A DNA stretch of 64,000 bases from Diabrotica undecimpunctata (taxonomy: Eukaryota > Arthropoda > Insecta > Coleoptera > Chrysomelidae). The stretch lies in contig NC_092805.1 of assembly GCF_040954645.1 (NCBI RefSeq), positions 73,269,186 through 73,333,185 of the forward strand, in the 5' to 3' direction. Shown here piece after piece: positions 46,510 through 59,234 of the stretch. The notes below the pieces were generated by a model that was not told where the DNA came from, did no database searches, and saw only the letters and a list, made by a program, of their open reading frames with translations. Position 1 is the stretch's first letter, and every line of letters starts with the position of its first letter. Both the position numbers and the translations under genes were made by a program.

Positions 46510-48560
46510 ACTCGGAGAAAAAAAAAATTTTTAAATGAAAATTTTTTTTTTTTTCATATCTAACAACAATCATAGAATAGGTATGAACCGTGCGTCATGG
46601 CAATATCTCGAACAGACGCTTAACTGTTTGTTAGCCAAAGTTTCCATCACTGTAGTAGAAGCAAAGGATACAAACCAATCCAAAATTTAAATTTTTAGCC
46701 ATGGCACTAGTTTGCCAAATGTAGCTAAAATACACTAACTTAAAACTAACTTCCGAACAATCTACATCGATTCGCAAGATTACAAGTAACCACAGATTAT
46801 GAATAATGTAGAAAGAAGGAGACATCTAAAGATATCCAAATATTACTAAGTGACTTACAAGTCATCCTATCAATAGTACATAAACTACATTAAGCTTCCA
46901 TGTAGCCTAAAATAGTCGTAAAGACAAATACTCATATATCTCAAAATAATGTGTAATCGGACACTGATTCCAAAATTGACCATTCGGTGGACAACAGATT
47001 TATAGTAGAATATCCAAAGATAATCAATCAGGCAGAGGTGTGGACCGATTCACAATTTATAAGTAACGATAAAAAAATCAAAACATATATACTAATTATT
47101 TAAGTATTGAATTGGCCACTAAATCCGAAATTGATCAACCAGTGGACAACAGATTTATAGAATAGCATATCCAAAGATATAATCAACCAGGCAAATGAGT
47201 CACCAATCTCTTACTCTAACCAAATACTCCAAAAAGTAACAATAAGAAAAATGCCAAATATGTATGGACCAGTTTAAGTGTTGAATTGGGTACTAAATCC
47301 AAAATTGATCAACCAGTGGACAACAGATTTATAGAATAGCATATCCAAAGGTATAATCGACCAGGCAAATGGATAACCAATTCACACTATAATCAAAATA
47401 ATCTAAATAAATTATATATATAGCAGGTAGCTACAACAGATTTATAAGAATATCAGACATAAGTGAGTTACAAGGCATTTAGTAAGTCAATAATAACTAC
47501 TTAACATATCCAAAAAGTAATAGTTAAAGAAGTAAGTAATCAAGTAAATAATAAGTAAGTAATCAACAAACAAAATATCAAGAACGAACAGGCCAATTTC
47601 TGTAGAAACTGCAAATTACTGATTCGTTCTGACATTACTAAGAAAAAACAAGATATGTTCTAATTCTAAATCCAAAATCAATAAGTGAATGCCTAAGGAA
47701 AGAAGTGAATGTAACTGTAAACGGTCATTTGTTGACTAAAATATAAATTACTAATTTCAGAAAGCAATCTAACTATGCTAGCCATAAAGGTAGCAATGTC
47801 AAGAATATCTTAACATAAGTGAGACTAAGAAATCAGCTAAAGGAAATCTTTTGTAATTACAATTGAACATAGTCTGGAAAGACTCAAGATTAAAACTAAA
47901 ATGTTCAAATTAGAATTCAAATTGAAGATGGTTAACTAATTATGAACGAAACATCTTACTGCCCAGTTATATACATAATCTGTCATGAAAATGGTGAATT
48001 CCGAAACTCATCGAACAACTGAGGCCTCTAATTGAACAACAACTTCGAACCCACGTATTCAATTAAGTATGCATAGGCAGAATAGTCCATATGATATAAG
48101 AGTATACAAAAACCTACAAATTAAGTATATAAATAATTCCTAGTAACTGATTTTAGAATCCTTCCATATAGTACATGAAGATATTAATTAAAATAAAGCA
48201 TGACTATGACCAATAAAGTGACTAAATCTATACACAAAAAAAATCACAACATTCTTTCCAATATGGCAACCAAATAACAAAAGATGATAATCAAATTAAC
48301 AAACAAAATATATAATAGTAGTATTTCATAAAGTTCCATACCAGTATAAAGTAAACAAAGATAAGTGTACCTAATAATAAGAATGAAAAGGGTTAATAAT
48401 TTTAACTTATATAACCAAATAATAAGCAAGGAATAAGCTGTACATATACAATGTCTGGTGATTAGTAATAAAGTTCCAAGCAAATACCAAATCGTAATCA
48501 AAACCGAGCCAAAACAATAATAGTCACAATGGTAGATTAACTTTATTAGACAAACTTAAG
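46510..48560 (-). other. Gypsy-2 long 3' untranslated region
   Basis: About 2 kb between pol and the polypurine tract without an ORF of note. Contains three imperfect tandem units at 46960-47400. Confidence 0.65.
46960..47400. repeat. Imperfect tandem repeat in the Gypsy-2 3' region
   Basis: GTGGACAACAGATTTATAG recurs at 46987, 47142 and 47316, with TATCCAAAG.TA and CAGGCAAATG in each unit. Spacing 155 and 174 bp. Confidence 0.8.
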
Positions 48561-51500
48561 TTAATCTTCATCTGAGGAAGAGGATGCTATGTCATCCACT
48601 GTATTATCTGGAAGTAAATCCTTTATATGAAATTGACCAATTCGTCTATTTGTCGAATTGTCTTTTAATTCATATACTAAAGGAGAAATTACTCGAACGA
48701 CAGTACAGGGAATATATTTCTGGCAGAACTTAGCAGAAATGGCATCACTCTTACTTGATTTTACAAAATTTCGCTTCAAAACTCGATCGCCAATAAAGAA
48801 TCGCATGTCTCGTTTCCTCAAATTATACTGACTCTGATTTCTAAGGTAAGAAGCTTTCAACTTCTTCCTAATGTCAGCGAAGATTGGAGGTAAGTTTTGG
48901 AGATCTTCCATACGGTGAAGTTTCTCAGAAATTTGAGGAAGAGTTGTTAAATTTTCAGAAATTAAACCGAAATAATCACCTGACAATGGAACATGCCTAC
49001 CAAAATTAACATAAGCTGGAGAGCACTGAGTGATTTCATGAACCGAAGTTCGAATGGCTTGAGCAACTGAATGAATGTACTGATCCCAAGCTCTATGATC
49101 AGTGTAAGTGTAAGATCGAAGAGCAGTAACAATGCTACGATTTACACGTTCAGTGTGGTTAGCTTGCGGATGATAAGCTGCATTGTAGAATATCTTTTGG
49201 ACCTTATATTTACTTAAAAGATCTTTAAAGGCTCTAGAAATAAATTGTGGACCATTATCACATGATACTATTTGGGGAATACCAAATAGTAAGAACACTT
49301 GCTCCTCTAAGAACTTCAAAATAGCTGGAGTTGTAGCCTTACGAAGAGGACAAACTAAAGGAAATTTGGTGAAGTAATCTACAACTACCAAGCAATATGT
49401 ATTACCTAAATAACTACGTGGATACGGTCCAATAAGGTCTAAAGAGATCATTTGCCAAGGAAAATTAATGTTCCTAAACGAACCCATTAATCCAGCTTGA
49501 GGTAGGTTACTCGGTTTGCATGTTGCACAAACTCTACATCTAGAGATGTATTTCTTAACTGAGTTGCACAGACCAGGCCAGTAATATAACTCAGCTATTT
49601 TACTAAATGTTTTATAAAAACCAAAGTGACCTGATGTCACATCATCATGAAAGGTTCTCAAGACTTCATCCCTATTTGCTGTTGGGACTACTATTTTCCA
49701 ATCAGACATATTCGATAAAGATTCAACTGGACTGATTACATGTTTATAAAGGATATTATTCTCTACCTTGAAATCAGGATATCTAGTAGGTTCTTGGGTG
49801 ACATTATGAATCATAGTTCGATACCAATTATCTGGAGATAAAGTGGACAGATCTAAAAGATTGATATCGAATGTACGTGACAACGCATCTGCAACCACAA
49901 CACCATTGGCTTTGCGATGAACAATATTATAATCAAAGACAGAAAGCCTACAAATCCAACGGGATAAACGTTGTGACGGATTTTTCATGGAATGTAACCA
50001 TAATAAAGAACTATGATCTGTGATGATAGTAAACTTACGACCCTCAAGATAGTACCGAAAGGCATCAAGACCATGGATAGTTGCAAGAAGTTCTCTCTCT
50101 GTGGTGGAATAATTTTTCTGTGCTTTATTGAGCTTTTTGCTGGTATAAGCTATTGGATGTTCCGAACCATCCTTAATTTGAAATAGTACACAACCTGAAG
50201 CAGTGTTGGAACAATCTGTCATGAGATAGAAATGCTCTTTAAAATTCGGAGATGTCATGACAGGTGCACTAGTAAGAGCTTCTTTTATACGCCGGAAAGC
50301 ATCATCGGCTTCTGAAGTCCATGTAATAGTTTGGCCTTTTTTCCTATTTTTAAGGAGATCTGTAAGTGGGGACAACAAAGTAGAATAAGACGGCACAAAC
50401 CGACGATAATATCCACACATGCCTAATATCCTACGGACTTGGGTAGTAGTCTTAGGTATAGGAAAATCCTTGATAGCAGCAACTTTATCAGGATCAGTCC
50501 TTAAACCTTTACTATCGACTACATATCCTAAAAATTTAAGACTAGGACGACAAAACTGACATTTATCTAAATTAATCGTTAAATTAGCCTCTTTGAGACG
50601 TAAAAACAACTTATCCAAAATTTCCATATGAAGAGAAAAATCAGGAGTGACAACCAAAATGTCATCCAAATAATAAAAAACATAGGACTCTAACTGAGGA
50701 CCAATGACTAAGTCCATCAGACAACACATTGTCTGAGGAGCTGAAACAAGACCAAAAGGCATCGTGACAAACTGAAATAATCCTTTCCCACTAACTGCAA
50801 AAGCTGTATACTTTTTACTTTCCTCACTTAAAGGAATTTGTAAAAAAGCTTTAGATAGGTCGATAGAAGAAATATACCTAGCATTCTGGAGTTTACTTAG
50901 AATGACGTCTATTCGGGGAATAGGATAAGCATCCCGATTTGTAGTAATATTATTCAACTTTCGACCATCGAAGCAAACCCTAAAAGATCCATCCTTTTTC
51001 TTGGTTAACCACAAAGGACTACAGTAAGAAGACGTGGAAGGTTCAATGATCTTCAACTCTAACATGGAATCAATTTCCTTTTCCAAGTCAACTTGCCAAG
51101 CCTGAGGAATAGGATACTGGTATTGTCGAAAAGGTGTGGTATCTCCCACCTCGATAGTGTGAGATATTAAGGATGTACGACCTAACTTGTCTTTCGACGA
51201 AAGAGTTATAAATTTAGAGATCATATTCTCTAATTGTCTTTGTTCGAGACTAGATAAACTCGAAAAGTCCTGAATAGTACTAAGTACAGACAGATTAAAT
51301 TGAGAAACAGAAAAAGAAAAATTAGAACAATTTAGTGTGCTATTAAAAGCATTTAAGAAATCCATACCTAAAATGATAGAATTCTGAACTGAGGGAATAA
51401 TGTAGAATGTAATTTGCTTACATAAATCTGCTACTGTGATTTCAGTTTCAAATTTGCCTGTAATAGACTGAACTGTACCATCTGCAGTAGATACTTGCAG

Positions 51501-51894
51501 AGAAGAAATGAACAAAGCTAATGAATGTGAACCTATCACAGAAATGTTTGAGCCACTATCTAAAAGAGCTAAATAAGATTGTCCTAAAATCTTAATAGGA
51601 AGATAAGGTCTATTATCATTATGTTTCTTCACTAATAAGGAATTCAAATCAAAACAACCATAATCTGATTGGTCAAAAATTTTAAATGGTACCAAACTAA
51701 ATTTATTATCTCTACCAACACAATCAGAGGATGCAATAGGAAAACAAGAAGAATCAGAAATAAAAGAATCCTCCTGACCTGTGGTAGACTCTGGTATGCA
51801 TATTGGAACTACTACACTACTACTATCACGTTTAACACTAAAATTTGGGGAAGATAATCTATGCGAATCAAATGTTTTAGATTGGGAAGTTACT
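48561..51894 (-). CDS. Gypsy-2 pol: protease, RT, RNase H, integrase
   Basis: Open over 1044 codons from the ATG at 51695 and further open upstream to about 51894, where it overlaps the gag end in the -1 frame. Protease: LALLDSGSNISVIG (active-site DSG). RT: SPLWLTKKKDGSFRVCFDGR, SSIDLSKAFLQIPL, FVTMPFGLVSAPQTM, FYYLDDILVV. RNase H: MTDCSNTASGCVLFQ, TERELLATI, ITDHSSLLWL, ADALSRTF. Integrase: zinc-binding TSGHFGFYKT...CRVCATC, SLDLIGPYP, VSCDNGPQFISR, HPQANHTERVNRSI (D, D, E all present). The C-terminal GDRVLKRNF and YELKDNSTNRRIG, then an acidic end. No break seen. The best preserved retroelement protein here. Confidence 0.95.
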
Positions 51895-53299
51895 CTTTTG
51901 AGTGATTCTGTGTGGTGTGTGTTGGTTTTTTCGTGTAAACCCCTTTTCCTTTTCGACTGGAAGATGGGTTTGAATGGTTAGACGTGGTTGGAACAGTTGC
52001 TGTGTTTGGTGGATCGGTTTGGCTCCCTGATGGGGGTGTGGACGGAGAAACGCTCAGGGGACGGACCTCCGACCGTTCGTTTCCCGAACACTTAAAACAA
52101 TTACGTTTGAGAGTATTTTCTTTACCGCAACCATGGCAGAAAATACGGGTACGAGGGATACCGCAATCATAAAAAGTATGACCAGACTCACGACAATTCC
52201 AACAAACTACAGAACTCAATGCGGAAATATTACGTTCATGGCCTTTGGATTGCCAAGAACGGTGTTTGGAAGTATCTAGGTGACGTGAAGAATTAAAAGA
52301 AGAGGGTCGAGAAGTAGAAGGAAGGTGAGAAGACCAAGATAAAGTTTCTTCTAAACGTTTACACTTCTCCGTAATATCAGCTATACTAGTGATCTCTACA
52401 AGAGCCAACTGCTGATGATAAAATGGCAATAGACATTTCAGGATGATCTTAATCTTTGCAGTCAGAGGTGTTTCAAGGCGACTACACATACCTAAAATAT
52501 TATTAATGAACATCGTAACAGACTCGTGTGGCTTCTGTTTACGATTTTTAATTTGATCTAAAAGGTCGTCTTGAAAAGAATAAGGTAGAAAATCAGACTT
52601 AAGTTTCTGAGCTAGATCAGACCAATTTGAAAAATTATTGCGGTTATTCATAAACCACGTAAAAGCTGCACCTGAAAACAATTCTGCAGACGCTGCGAAG
52701 AGATCATCTTCACTCACTCCTCTCGATACACGAAGACATTCCACTCGATCCAAAAAGGAAATAACCTGGTCATAATGACCTTCACCAGAAAATGTAATGC
52801 CCCATTTATGAACCTGAACAGGTTTGGGTTGTAGAAATGCATTTGCCGCTTGGACAGAAGAGATTGGAGTTGATGTTGCTATTGGACTCACTCGAGAATC
52901 AAGTTCGCCCTCTAGACTTAGGATTCGGACAGAGACAGAGCGTTGGAAGATTTGTTGTGCATCATCTGAACAAGATAATAAATGCACACGACCTGAGATG
53001 TGAGCTAGGCGTGATATTAGCCTGGAATATAGGCTATCTTGGACAGTCCCTCTAAAATCGGCTATCCTTTTCGCCAAATCATCCACAGTCTCTTCAATCT
53101 CCTGTTGTTGGACCTCAAAAGGAATATTTGAGGCGGAAATCTGTCGGAAACTCCTGTTTCCTTCTTCCTGCCTTAAAGCTCCACGCAATATTTTGCGTTT
53201 CAGATCAACATTGGAAGACTCATCAATATTGATGTCCCTAATCCTTAACTCGTAATCCAGTTCCTTCACTAACAAATGTTCTACCTTAAATGCAGACAT
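51890..53299 (-). CDS. Gypsy-2 gag
   Basis: The likely start is ATG 53299 (MSAFKVEHLLVKELDY). The frame is open upstream to 53368 but with a low-complexity Phe-rich stretch inside the leader. Central capsid-like part: WGITFSGEGHYDQVISFLDR, AFTWFMNNRNNFSNWSDLAQ, KNRKQKPHESVTMFINNILG. Nucleocapsid with CWNCRESGHTFYDC, CHGCGKENTLKRNC and the basic Ser-rich end KKPTHTTQNHSKE. The stop at 51890 overlaps the pol frame; CTCAAAAGAG nearby could be a slip site. Forms the particle that packages element RNA. Confidence 0.92.
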   Translation of the reverse strand: MSAFKVEHLLVKELDYELRIRDINIDESSNVDLKRKILRGALRQEEGNRSFRQISASNIPFEVQQQEIEETVDDLAKRIADFRGTVQDSLYSRLISRLAHISGRVHLLSCSDDAQQIFQRSVSVRILSLEGELDSRVSPIATSTPISSVQAANAFLQPKPVQVHKWGITFSGEGHYDQVISFLDRVECLRVSRGVSEDDLFAASAELFSGAAFTWFMNNRNNFSNWSDLAQKLKSDFLPYSFQDDLLDQIKNRKQKPHESVTMFINNILGMCSRLETPLTAKIKIILKCLLPFYHQQLALVEITSIADITEKCKRLEETLSWSSHLPSTSRPSSFNSSRHLDTSKHRSWQSKGHERNISALSSVVCWNCRESGHTFYDCGIPRTRIFCHGCGKENTLKRNCFKCSGNERSEVRPLSVSPSTPPSGSQTDPPNTATVPTTSNHSNPSSSRKGKGVYTKKPTHTTQNHSKE

Positions 53300-53911
53300 T
53301 ATGAAAACAAAAAAAAAACAAAAATAGATGAATATAAAGGATAGACAAAAGAAATAATGTACTAACATGCCACAAAGTCAATCGAAGAATAATCTAAAGT
53401 TTTTAAAAAAAAATATGAATATATATGTACCAACACACCACAAAATCAATCAAGGAACTAAAGTTATCCAAAAGAATATATCTATATATAATTAAGTGTT
53501 TAAAAAGAATTAAGTAAAGTTAAGTTAAATATTTAAAGTTGAATCCCTAAAGCACATACAGTGGTTTCAACAAATATATGGTCAACCAGCAGTTAAATAC
53601 CAAAAATACACTAAGATTGGCTAATATATCAAAATAGCAATGTCTAAATAATTAAATTTTTTATCATACAAAAATAGTAAATAACTAGTCAACTGTACAC
53701 AATGATATCAAAATAGGTGAGGGTTTAAATATGACTATAACTGCAGCAATACAAGTATACCTTAAAATAGTAAATCTTATAAGGAAAAATAAATAAATAA
53801 AGAAGTTAAAAAAATTGAACAAAGAGCAACAGGAACAAATTAGAAATAATAAAGAATATTTTGCAAAGAGAAATATATTACAGAATGTACGGTCTGAACT
53901 GAAAATAGGCA
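53300..53911 (-). other. Gypsy-2 untranslated leader
   Basis: AT-rich leader between the primer-binding site and gag. Confidence 0.6.
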
Positions 53912-53928
53912 CCACGTTGGGCTCGCCA
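53912..53928 (-). promoter_or_regulatory. Gypsy-2 primer-binding site candidate
   Basis: On the minus strand TGGCGAGCCCAACGTGG begins one base inside the 5' LTR boundary, with the expected TGG start. The tRNA was not identified. Confidence 0.7.
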
Positions 53929-53929
53929 A

Positions 53930-55757
53930 TGTAACAAAAACAAATGAGGAAGGATGTAGCAAAACAAATAAATTAAAGCTGGCTAGCTGAATGTGCCGGA
54001 GAGTGACTACTTAACACTCAAAAGAGGATTCGGCAAATTTGCATGCCCTACAGAGACCGTAGAATAAAAAAATGAATGACAAGGTAATAAACAATCTATA
54101 GATATATAACTGAGGTAAATAAAAATGATTATAGAAGTTGCTCCAAAATGTGAGTGGGCGCCAGGAAAGTATTAACATAAACTTTCCAAGGTATCTTGTA
54201 AAGCTATTTGCTGAAATACAAAAAAAAAAGATACAGGTATGAATTGAAATATTTAGTTTTCACCAAAAATTTAATCCCTATCCAATATATACAATCTAAA
54301 TTTACCCTAAAATACCCACCACCAATTATGTACAGTCAACTTAGTTAATTATCTACAAAAAAATAAATGCCCTAGTTGTACGCAACTGATCCTTGATGAT
54401 CTAAATTTACCAATAATAAGATATAGAAAAAATTGTAATGATTGACCTAAAAAGGTAATTACTTGCCTCAGAGATGCAACTCTGTCATTTGGCTTTCAAT
54501 CGAAGGTTGTAATAAAGTAATGAGGACAATATCCTGAAGGGATAAATGTCCCAAAGGTTTGAAAATATAATAATAATAAAATCTTAATAAGTAACTCTCT
54601 GATTAGATGTGTACACATAAAATCGCACAAATTGAGTTAAATGGGAGGATTTAAAACCTCGACCTGGACGTGACAATTTTACTGCATATATATATATTAT
54701 AATTATTTAGAAAAAATGACGGGTCTTTATTATTAAATGAAACAGTATGATTTAAGATTGGAAACAAAATATTATAAACAAAATTATTAACAATTAATGA
54801 ATAAAAAAAATATAAAAAAAAATGAACAATGTTCCACCCTCTAAATAAGGGAGGTCTTTCGGGCTGGTATCCTGAAGTGGTCCGAGAGTAGTCTGAGAGA
54901 GCTCTGGACCTCTGATGGAACAGACGGGCAAATGGGCAAATTCAAAAACGCAAATTCTTTTCCTCCTTGTAAAAAAAATCCCCAAAAATAAATGAGAAAA
55001 AAAAATCCTCGATCCTGGATTTAACTTCTTGGGGTAGGCTAAAAAGAACAGTTGTGTTACAATTCCTCCTTACGCTTAATAAAAAGAAGGGAAAAATACA
55101 AGGTTTATTAACAAATGAAATAACTTGAAAAATATTACAAAAAGTTGCTGGGAAGCTTGTATCAAAGAAAAAAGCTGTAATGATTTTGTAGATAATGTGA
55201 CCTTCGCATGGTCTGACAATATTTGATGTAAAATAAATTGATCAAATAGATAATTTTTAACGAAAACTTGCTACGGAAATATTTTTGAATGTAAAAGAAC
55301 GATATGAGGCAGAATATTTTTACAGATAGACTTAATAGATAATAGATAGTTTTAAAAATGGATACCTAATTATATGTTTTTAAGGCCGGGAAGTAAAATA
55401 GAAAATTGATATGATTTTATAGCATTACTATATCTAAATCCAGAATGTTTCTTAATGAAATAATGTGATAAATGACAGATAGATATATCCCTAACGAAGG
55501 GAAAAATGACGATATTATAGAAGTTAAAATGGCTGATGGTTTTTACACTGTTATTTATAATTGAATCAACTTACCGACTAGAAGTGGCTTATAAACCAAC
55601 GGGTATACACTACGAAACAACTAAAACTGTATATATTCTTCCTTCCCAACGAAATTAATATTCTTTAAAACAAATTTAGCCTTCTTCTGCCGCCTACCCT
55701 TTTTTTTTTGTTAAACGATGTTGTCTACCAAAAGGTTAAAACCAGAATGAGCGCTAT
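53930..55757 (-). repeat. Gypsy-2 5' LTR (right), truncated
   Basis: Matches 42457-42897 plus 44979-46335. Differences include a 36-bp block (AATCGCACAAATTGAGTT... at 54620) lacking on the left and a small gap near 55358. Truncated at GAGCGCTA. Confidence 0.9.
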
Positions 55758-55906
55758 AATAAGGTATGTTGCCTATAAATAAATAGTTTTCATTTTCGTA
55801 TATATGTCGTTACAATACTTGTGATGAATGCCTTTTAACCTATAAATATCGTTGCCAATAATTGCCGGGTTTTCTGTTTACATCCAACTGAAACTTTAAA
55901 CCTGTG

Positions 55907-55967
55907 GTAGTACACATTGAAACATATAGTGGTGGTACACAATGACACATGTTTCATTGTGTACCAT
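55907..55967. repeat. Left subterminal palindromic motifs of the pogo-type element
   Basis: TGGTACACAATGA (55933-55945) and its exact reverse complement (55954-55966), with an 8-base loop. A further TAGTACACATTGA copy precedes it. Probable transposase-binding sites. Confidence 0.75.
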
Positions 55968-56010
55968 ACTAAATCATTCTATAACAATGGCATTTTATTG
56001 CAGGTGTACC

Positions 56011-58106
56011 ATGGTAAGGAGGAAGAAAGAAAGATCCAGAGCCAAATTTACAAGTGAACAAATGGCGGCAGCAGTCACTTAGTCACTTAGAGGTTAAAAA
56101 AAATGGAACTGCACTTCGCGTTGCGGCAGATATGTTTGGCGTAAATTTTAGCACATTAAGGCGATACGTTCTAAAACAAAAAAATGATCCAAATGCAAAA
56201 ATGGAGCCAAATTATGCTGTTAGATTAGTATTTAACACAGAGCATGAGACGTCGATCTGTGATTATATTAAGAACTGTAGCAAAATGGCTTTTGGGTTGA
56301 ATACTCTAAAAGTTAGAGAATTGGCGTATGACATGGCTGCTAAAAACAATATCACTATGCCAGACTCTTGGAAGGCCAACAAATGTGCAAGCAAAGATTG
56401 GTTAAGGGCATTTATAAAAAGACATTTATTTAGAAAATCATTAAGCCTCAGAAAGCCAGAAGGATGTTCACTGTTAAGGCTTACTTCATTTACAAAACCC
56501 AATGTTGACCGGTTTTTCGTAAATTTGGAGCAAATATACGTAAAATATCCATCAATTGTTGAAGATATTCGCATCTACAATTTAGACGAAACTGCTACTA
56601 CGACTGTCCAACGACCACATAAAGTTGTGGCACAAAAAGGTGTTAAACAGCTGAACCAGTGCACAAGCGCCGAAAGAGGATTACTCGCTACTACTTGTGC
56701 AATAATTCGAGCAAATGGAACATTTCTACCTCCGGTCATTGTTTTTCCTCGTAAAAAGTTTAATACCATTATGCTAAATAGTGCTCCACCAGGAACATTA
56801 GGACTAGCTAATCCAAGTGGATGGATAACCGCCGAACTATTCACACAAGTACTAGATCATTTTATTAAGCATACTGGTGCTAGAAAAGAAAACCCGTGTT
56901 TATTAATATATGCTAATCACAAATCCAATATGTCTCTGGAAATAGCAGAAAAAGCAAAAGCTAATGGCATAATAGTTTTAACCTTGCCCCCACATACAAG
57001 CAATAAGATACAGCCTTTGAACAAATCAGTTTATTTTTCCTTCAAAAACTATTACAATAGTGCGATTGATTCATGGCTTCTTAACCACCCCGGAGTTCCT
57101 ATTACACTGTACCAAATAGCAGACAGAATGTGCTGGTATTGTCCACTCAAAATCAATGACACCTGAAAATATTCTGAACGGCTTCAAATCTACAGGTATC
57201 TACCCTTTTAATAGACATATTTTTAGTGAAACTTATTTTCTATTATCGTCAGTTACTGACAGACCGATTCATGATTTTGAAAAGTATGACGGACAAAAAG
57301 CTATGGTTGTACTAAGAGATTCTACCAATCACGAAGAAAATGCATTTGTATCTTCATCTTCAGTTAATACAGCTTCTACTTCATCTAATACAACCCAAGA
57401 AACTGAACCGAACTCAACTCTTGAAATACCTTCGACATCAAAAAGTTATTTTATTACCCCATTCGACATACGGGGTTTTCCTAAGGCCGCACCCAGAAAA
57501 AATTCAAATCGTAGACGGAAATCAAGAAAAAGTGTCATTTTAACTAGTACACCAGAAATGAAAGACCTTTCTTATAAAACGGAAGGTAAGAAAACTCCGA
57601 CAACAGCAGCAGTTAATAAAGTGGAACGAAATATCAGTAAAGCTTTAAGCACAAAAGCCTGTAAAAAGGACTCTCCCAGAAAAAAGATCAAGTCAGGTGA
57701 AAGTGATTCAGAAACAGACTCCGGAAGTTTAGAGTTGGCCGACTCTTCAGATGATGAATTAGGTTCTCCTATGATGCAGGAACAAAATGATGACTTAGAA
57801 TCTTACGCAATTGCTGAAAATACTGAAATTTTAAAAGACTCTTTCGTGTTAGTGAAATTTGAGAAGAACATCCATTATGTCGCCAAAATTTTGGAAATTG
57901 TGAACTGTTATGAATTTGAAATTTCATATTTGAGAAGAAGCACGAAATTTTCCAATTCATTTTACTTTCCAGATGTTCCTGACATTCATATGGGTTTGAA
58001 ATCTGATTTTGTTATGTTATTGACAGCACCCATATATACAAAAAACAAACGACTATCTTGCTATTATAGATTTGGTTTGGAGTTTAACAATTTTATCGTA
58101 CGGTAA
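56011..58106 (+). pseudogene. pogo/Tigger-type (DDE_1) transposase, frameshifted, catalytic site altered
   Basis: Best start ATG 56011 (MVRRKKERSRAKFTSEQM), after an acceptor-like TTTTATTGCAG. A duplicated GTCACTTA (about 56074-56089) coincides with the first frame break. N-terminal psq-type HTH GTALRVAADMFGVNFSTLRR; CENP-B-like HTH with DWLRAFIKRH (about 56400). Catalytic core: IYNLDETAT (first Asp), GTFLPPVIVFPRKKF, then LLIYANHKSNMS where relatives have D before NH, and TSNKIQPLNKSV where relatives have PLD. Two of three catalytic acids are therefore changed. A shift near 57160 leads to MTPENILNGFKSTGIYPFNR, a long Ser/Lys-rich acidic linker (GESDSETDSGSLELADSSDD) and a C-terminal domain VLVKFEKNIHYVAKILEI to the stop at 58106. 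Confidence 0.85.
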
Positions 58107-58157
58107 CTTGAAGAAATATTAAACATTTTTTTGTATTTAATAGTTGTTTTTAATACG

Positions 58158-58215
58158 TTTCATTGTGTACTACCTTATGTTTCAAACTGTACCACTGGTG
58201 GTACACATTGAAACA
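58158..58215. repeat. Right subterminal palindromic motifs of the pogo-type element
   Basis: TCATTGTGTACTACC, then TGTACCAC-TG-GTGGTACA (58188-58205) and TACACATTGAAACA. Another copy, TCATTGTGTACCACT, lies near the right end (about 58382). Confidence 0.75.
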
Positions 58216-58412
58216 AATTCAGTATTTCATATTTATGAAAATTTCTAAGTTACTATTTATATTTTACTTATAATAACTATCAAATTTGATAGACAAATGT
58301 ACCCAGATAACAAAACTCTAAATGGAGATTTTTTCGAAGATTTCATGCCGATGTTAGAACACATTTCCTAAAAAATGTGTCATTGTGTACCACTCTCCCC
58401 TATTATAAATAT

Positions 58413-58690
58413 AAATGAATAAATTCAAGCACTATAATTCACTGACGCACGCCCTGGCTAAAATATTATCACTAGAATAACAGTGGTCCAAATAAGTTAT
58501 AGCAATTCTTCCGCGTACAAGGACTACTAAATGATATGGTATGCTGTTAATACTTGAGTTTCGTATACGATGTCTATTTATATAGTTTATGAGGTGAATA
58601 TTATGTACGTTTATACATTGTAAATCGTGATTTGGGAGTGCTCCTCGTAATATTCATTATGTTGATAACGTGTCTTGGTTTGTTTACTAC
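58413..58690 (+). repeat. Dispersed repeat copy B
   Basis: Counterpart of 41844-42125 (CAGTGGTCCAAATAAGTTA, CTTCCGCGTACAA, ACGATGTCTA, TTTGGGAGTGC). More diverged than the LTR pairs. Confidence 0.6.
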
Positions 58691-59234
58691 TGCATCTTTA
58701 AGTTAAATTTGGTTTAGGTTGTTCTATTTTTAGTTCTTCTTATTTTGATATAGTTTTTTAAGAGAATGTTTCGAATGTAGGGCTCTATTAGGTAATACAA
58801 ATAAAAGACTGATTAACTTAAACTAATATATTTTAATAATAATGTACATATAAATCATAAAATATATTATTCGTATTGTATTTCACCATTACGAAGATGA
58901 CCTATTTTATTTGAAGTGTAGTTTTTTTTCTGCGTAGATGGCCTGAACTCACATAAATGTTTAAATAATTTGCATACGTCATAGAAATGCGTTTCCGTTG
59001 TTCAAATAAATAAATGAAGCAATTTTTCCACAGAGGAATATGATTAGTCATGATATTAAATAATCCAAGGAATGCCAGATATTACAGTTCTCAGTCAAAG
59101 AAAACTTTATTAGTAATTATACCGGAGTAATCAAAAAGTAAAAGAATTTTTAGAACAAAATAATTTTTAGGAATAGAAGTTCAAATTTAATCTTTTACGC
59201 TAATCGTTGATGATAGTATAGAAAGTTATTGTAC
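58691..59234. other. Interval without a recognised gene
   Basis: AT-rich, nothing supported. Confidence 0.5.

Larger units (their letters stand above)
42457..55757 (-). mobile_element. Gypsy-2 LTR retrotransposon
   Basis: Minus-strand element with open gag and pol. LTRs start TGTAACAAAAACAAATGAGG on the plus strand. The left LTR (42457-46499) is complete but interrupted by a transposon (42898-44978) and ends GACTCGTTACA. The right LTR (53930-55757) is cut at GAGCGCTA, where the pogo-type element begins, losing about 180 bp. The two LTRs are almost identical over the shared 1.8 kb, indicating a young insertion. The target duplication cannot be read because the right end is gone. Confidence 0.9.
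55758..58408 (+). mobile_element. pogo/Tigger-type transposon
   Basis: Holds a DDE_1/CENP-B-type transposase. Subterminal regions on both sides carry copies of a TGGTACACA(A/T)TGA motif. The right end, read on the other strand, starts TATAATAGGGGAGAGTGGTA. The left end begins TATAATAAGG but lacks the following GGGAGAGTGG, so the left terminus is altered or misplaced. The Gypsy-2 LTR does not resume to the right, so a deletion accompanied or followed insertion. Confidence 0.7.
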
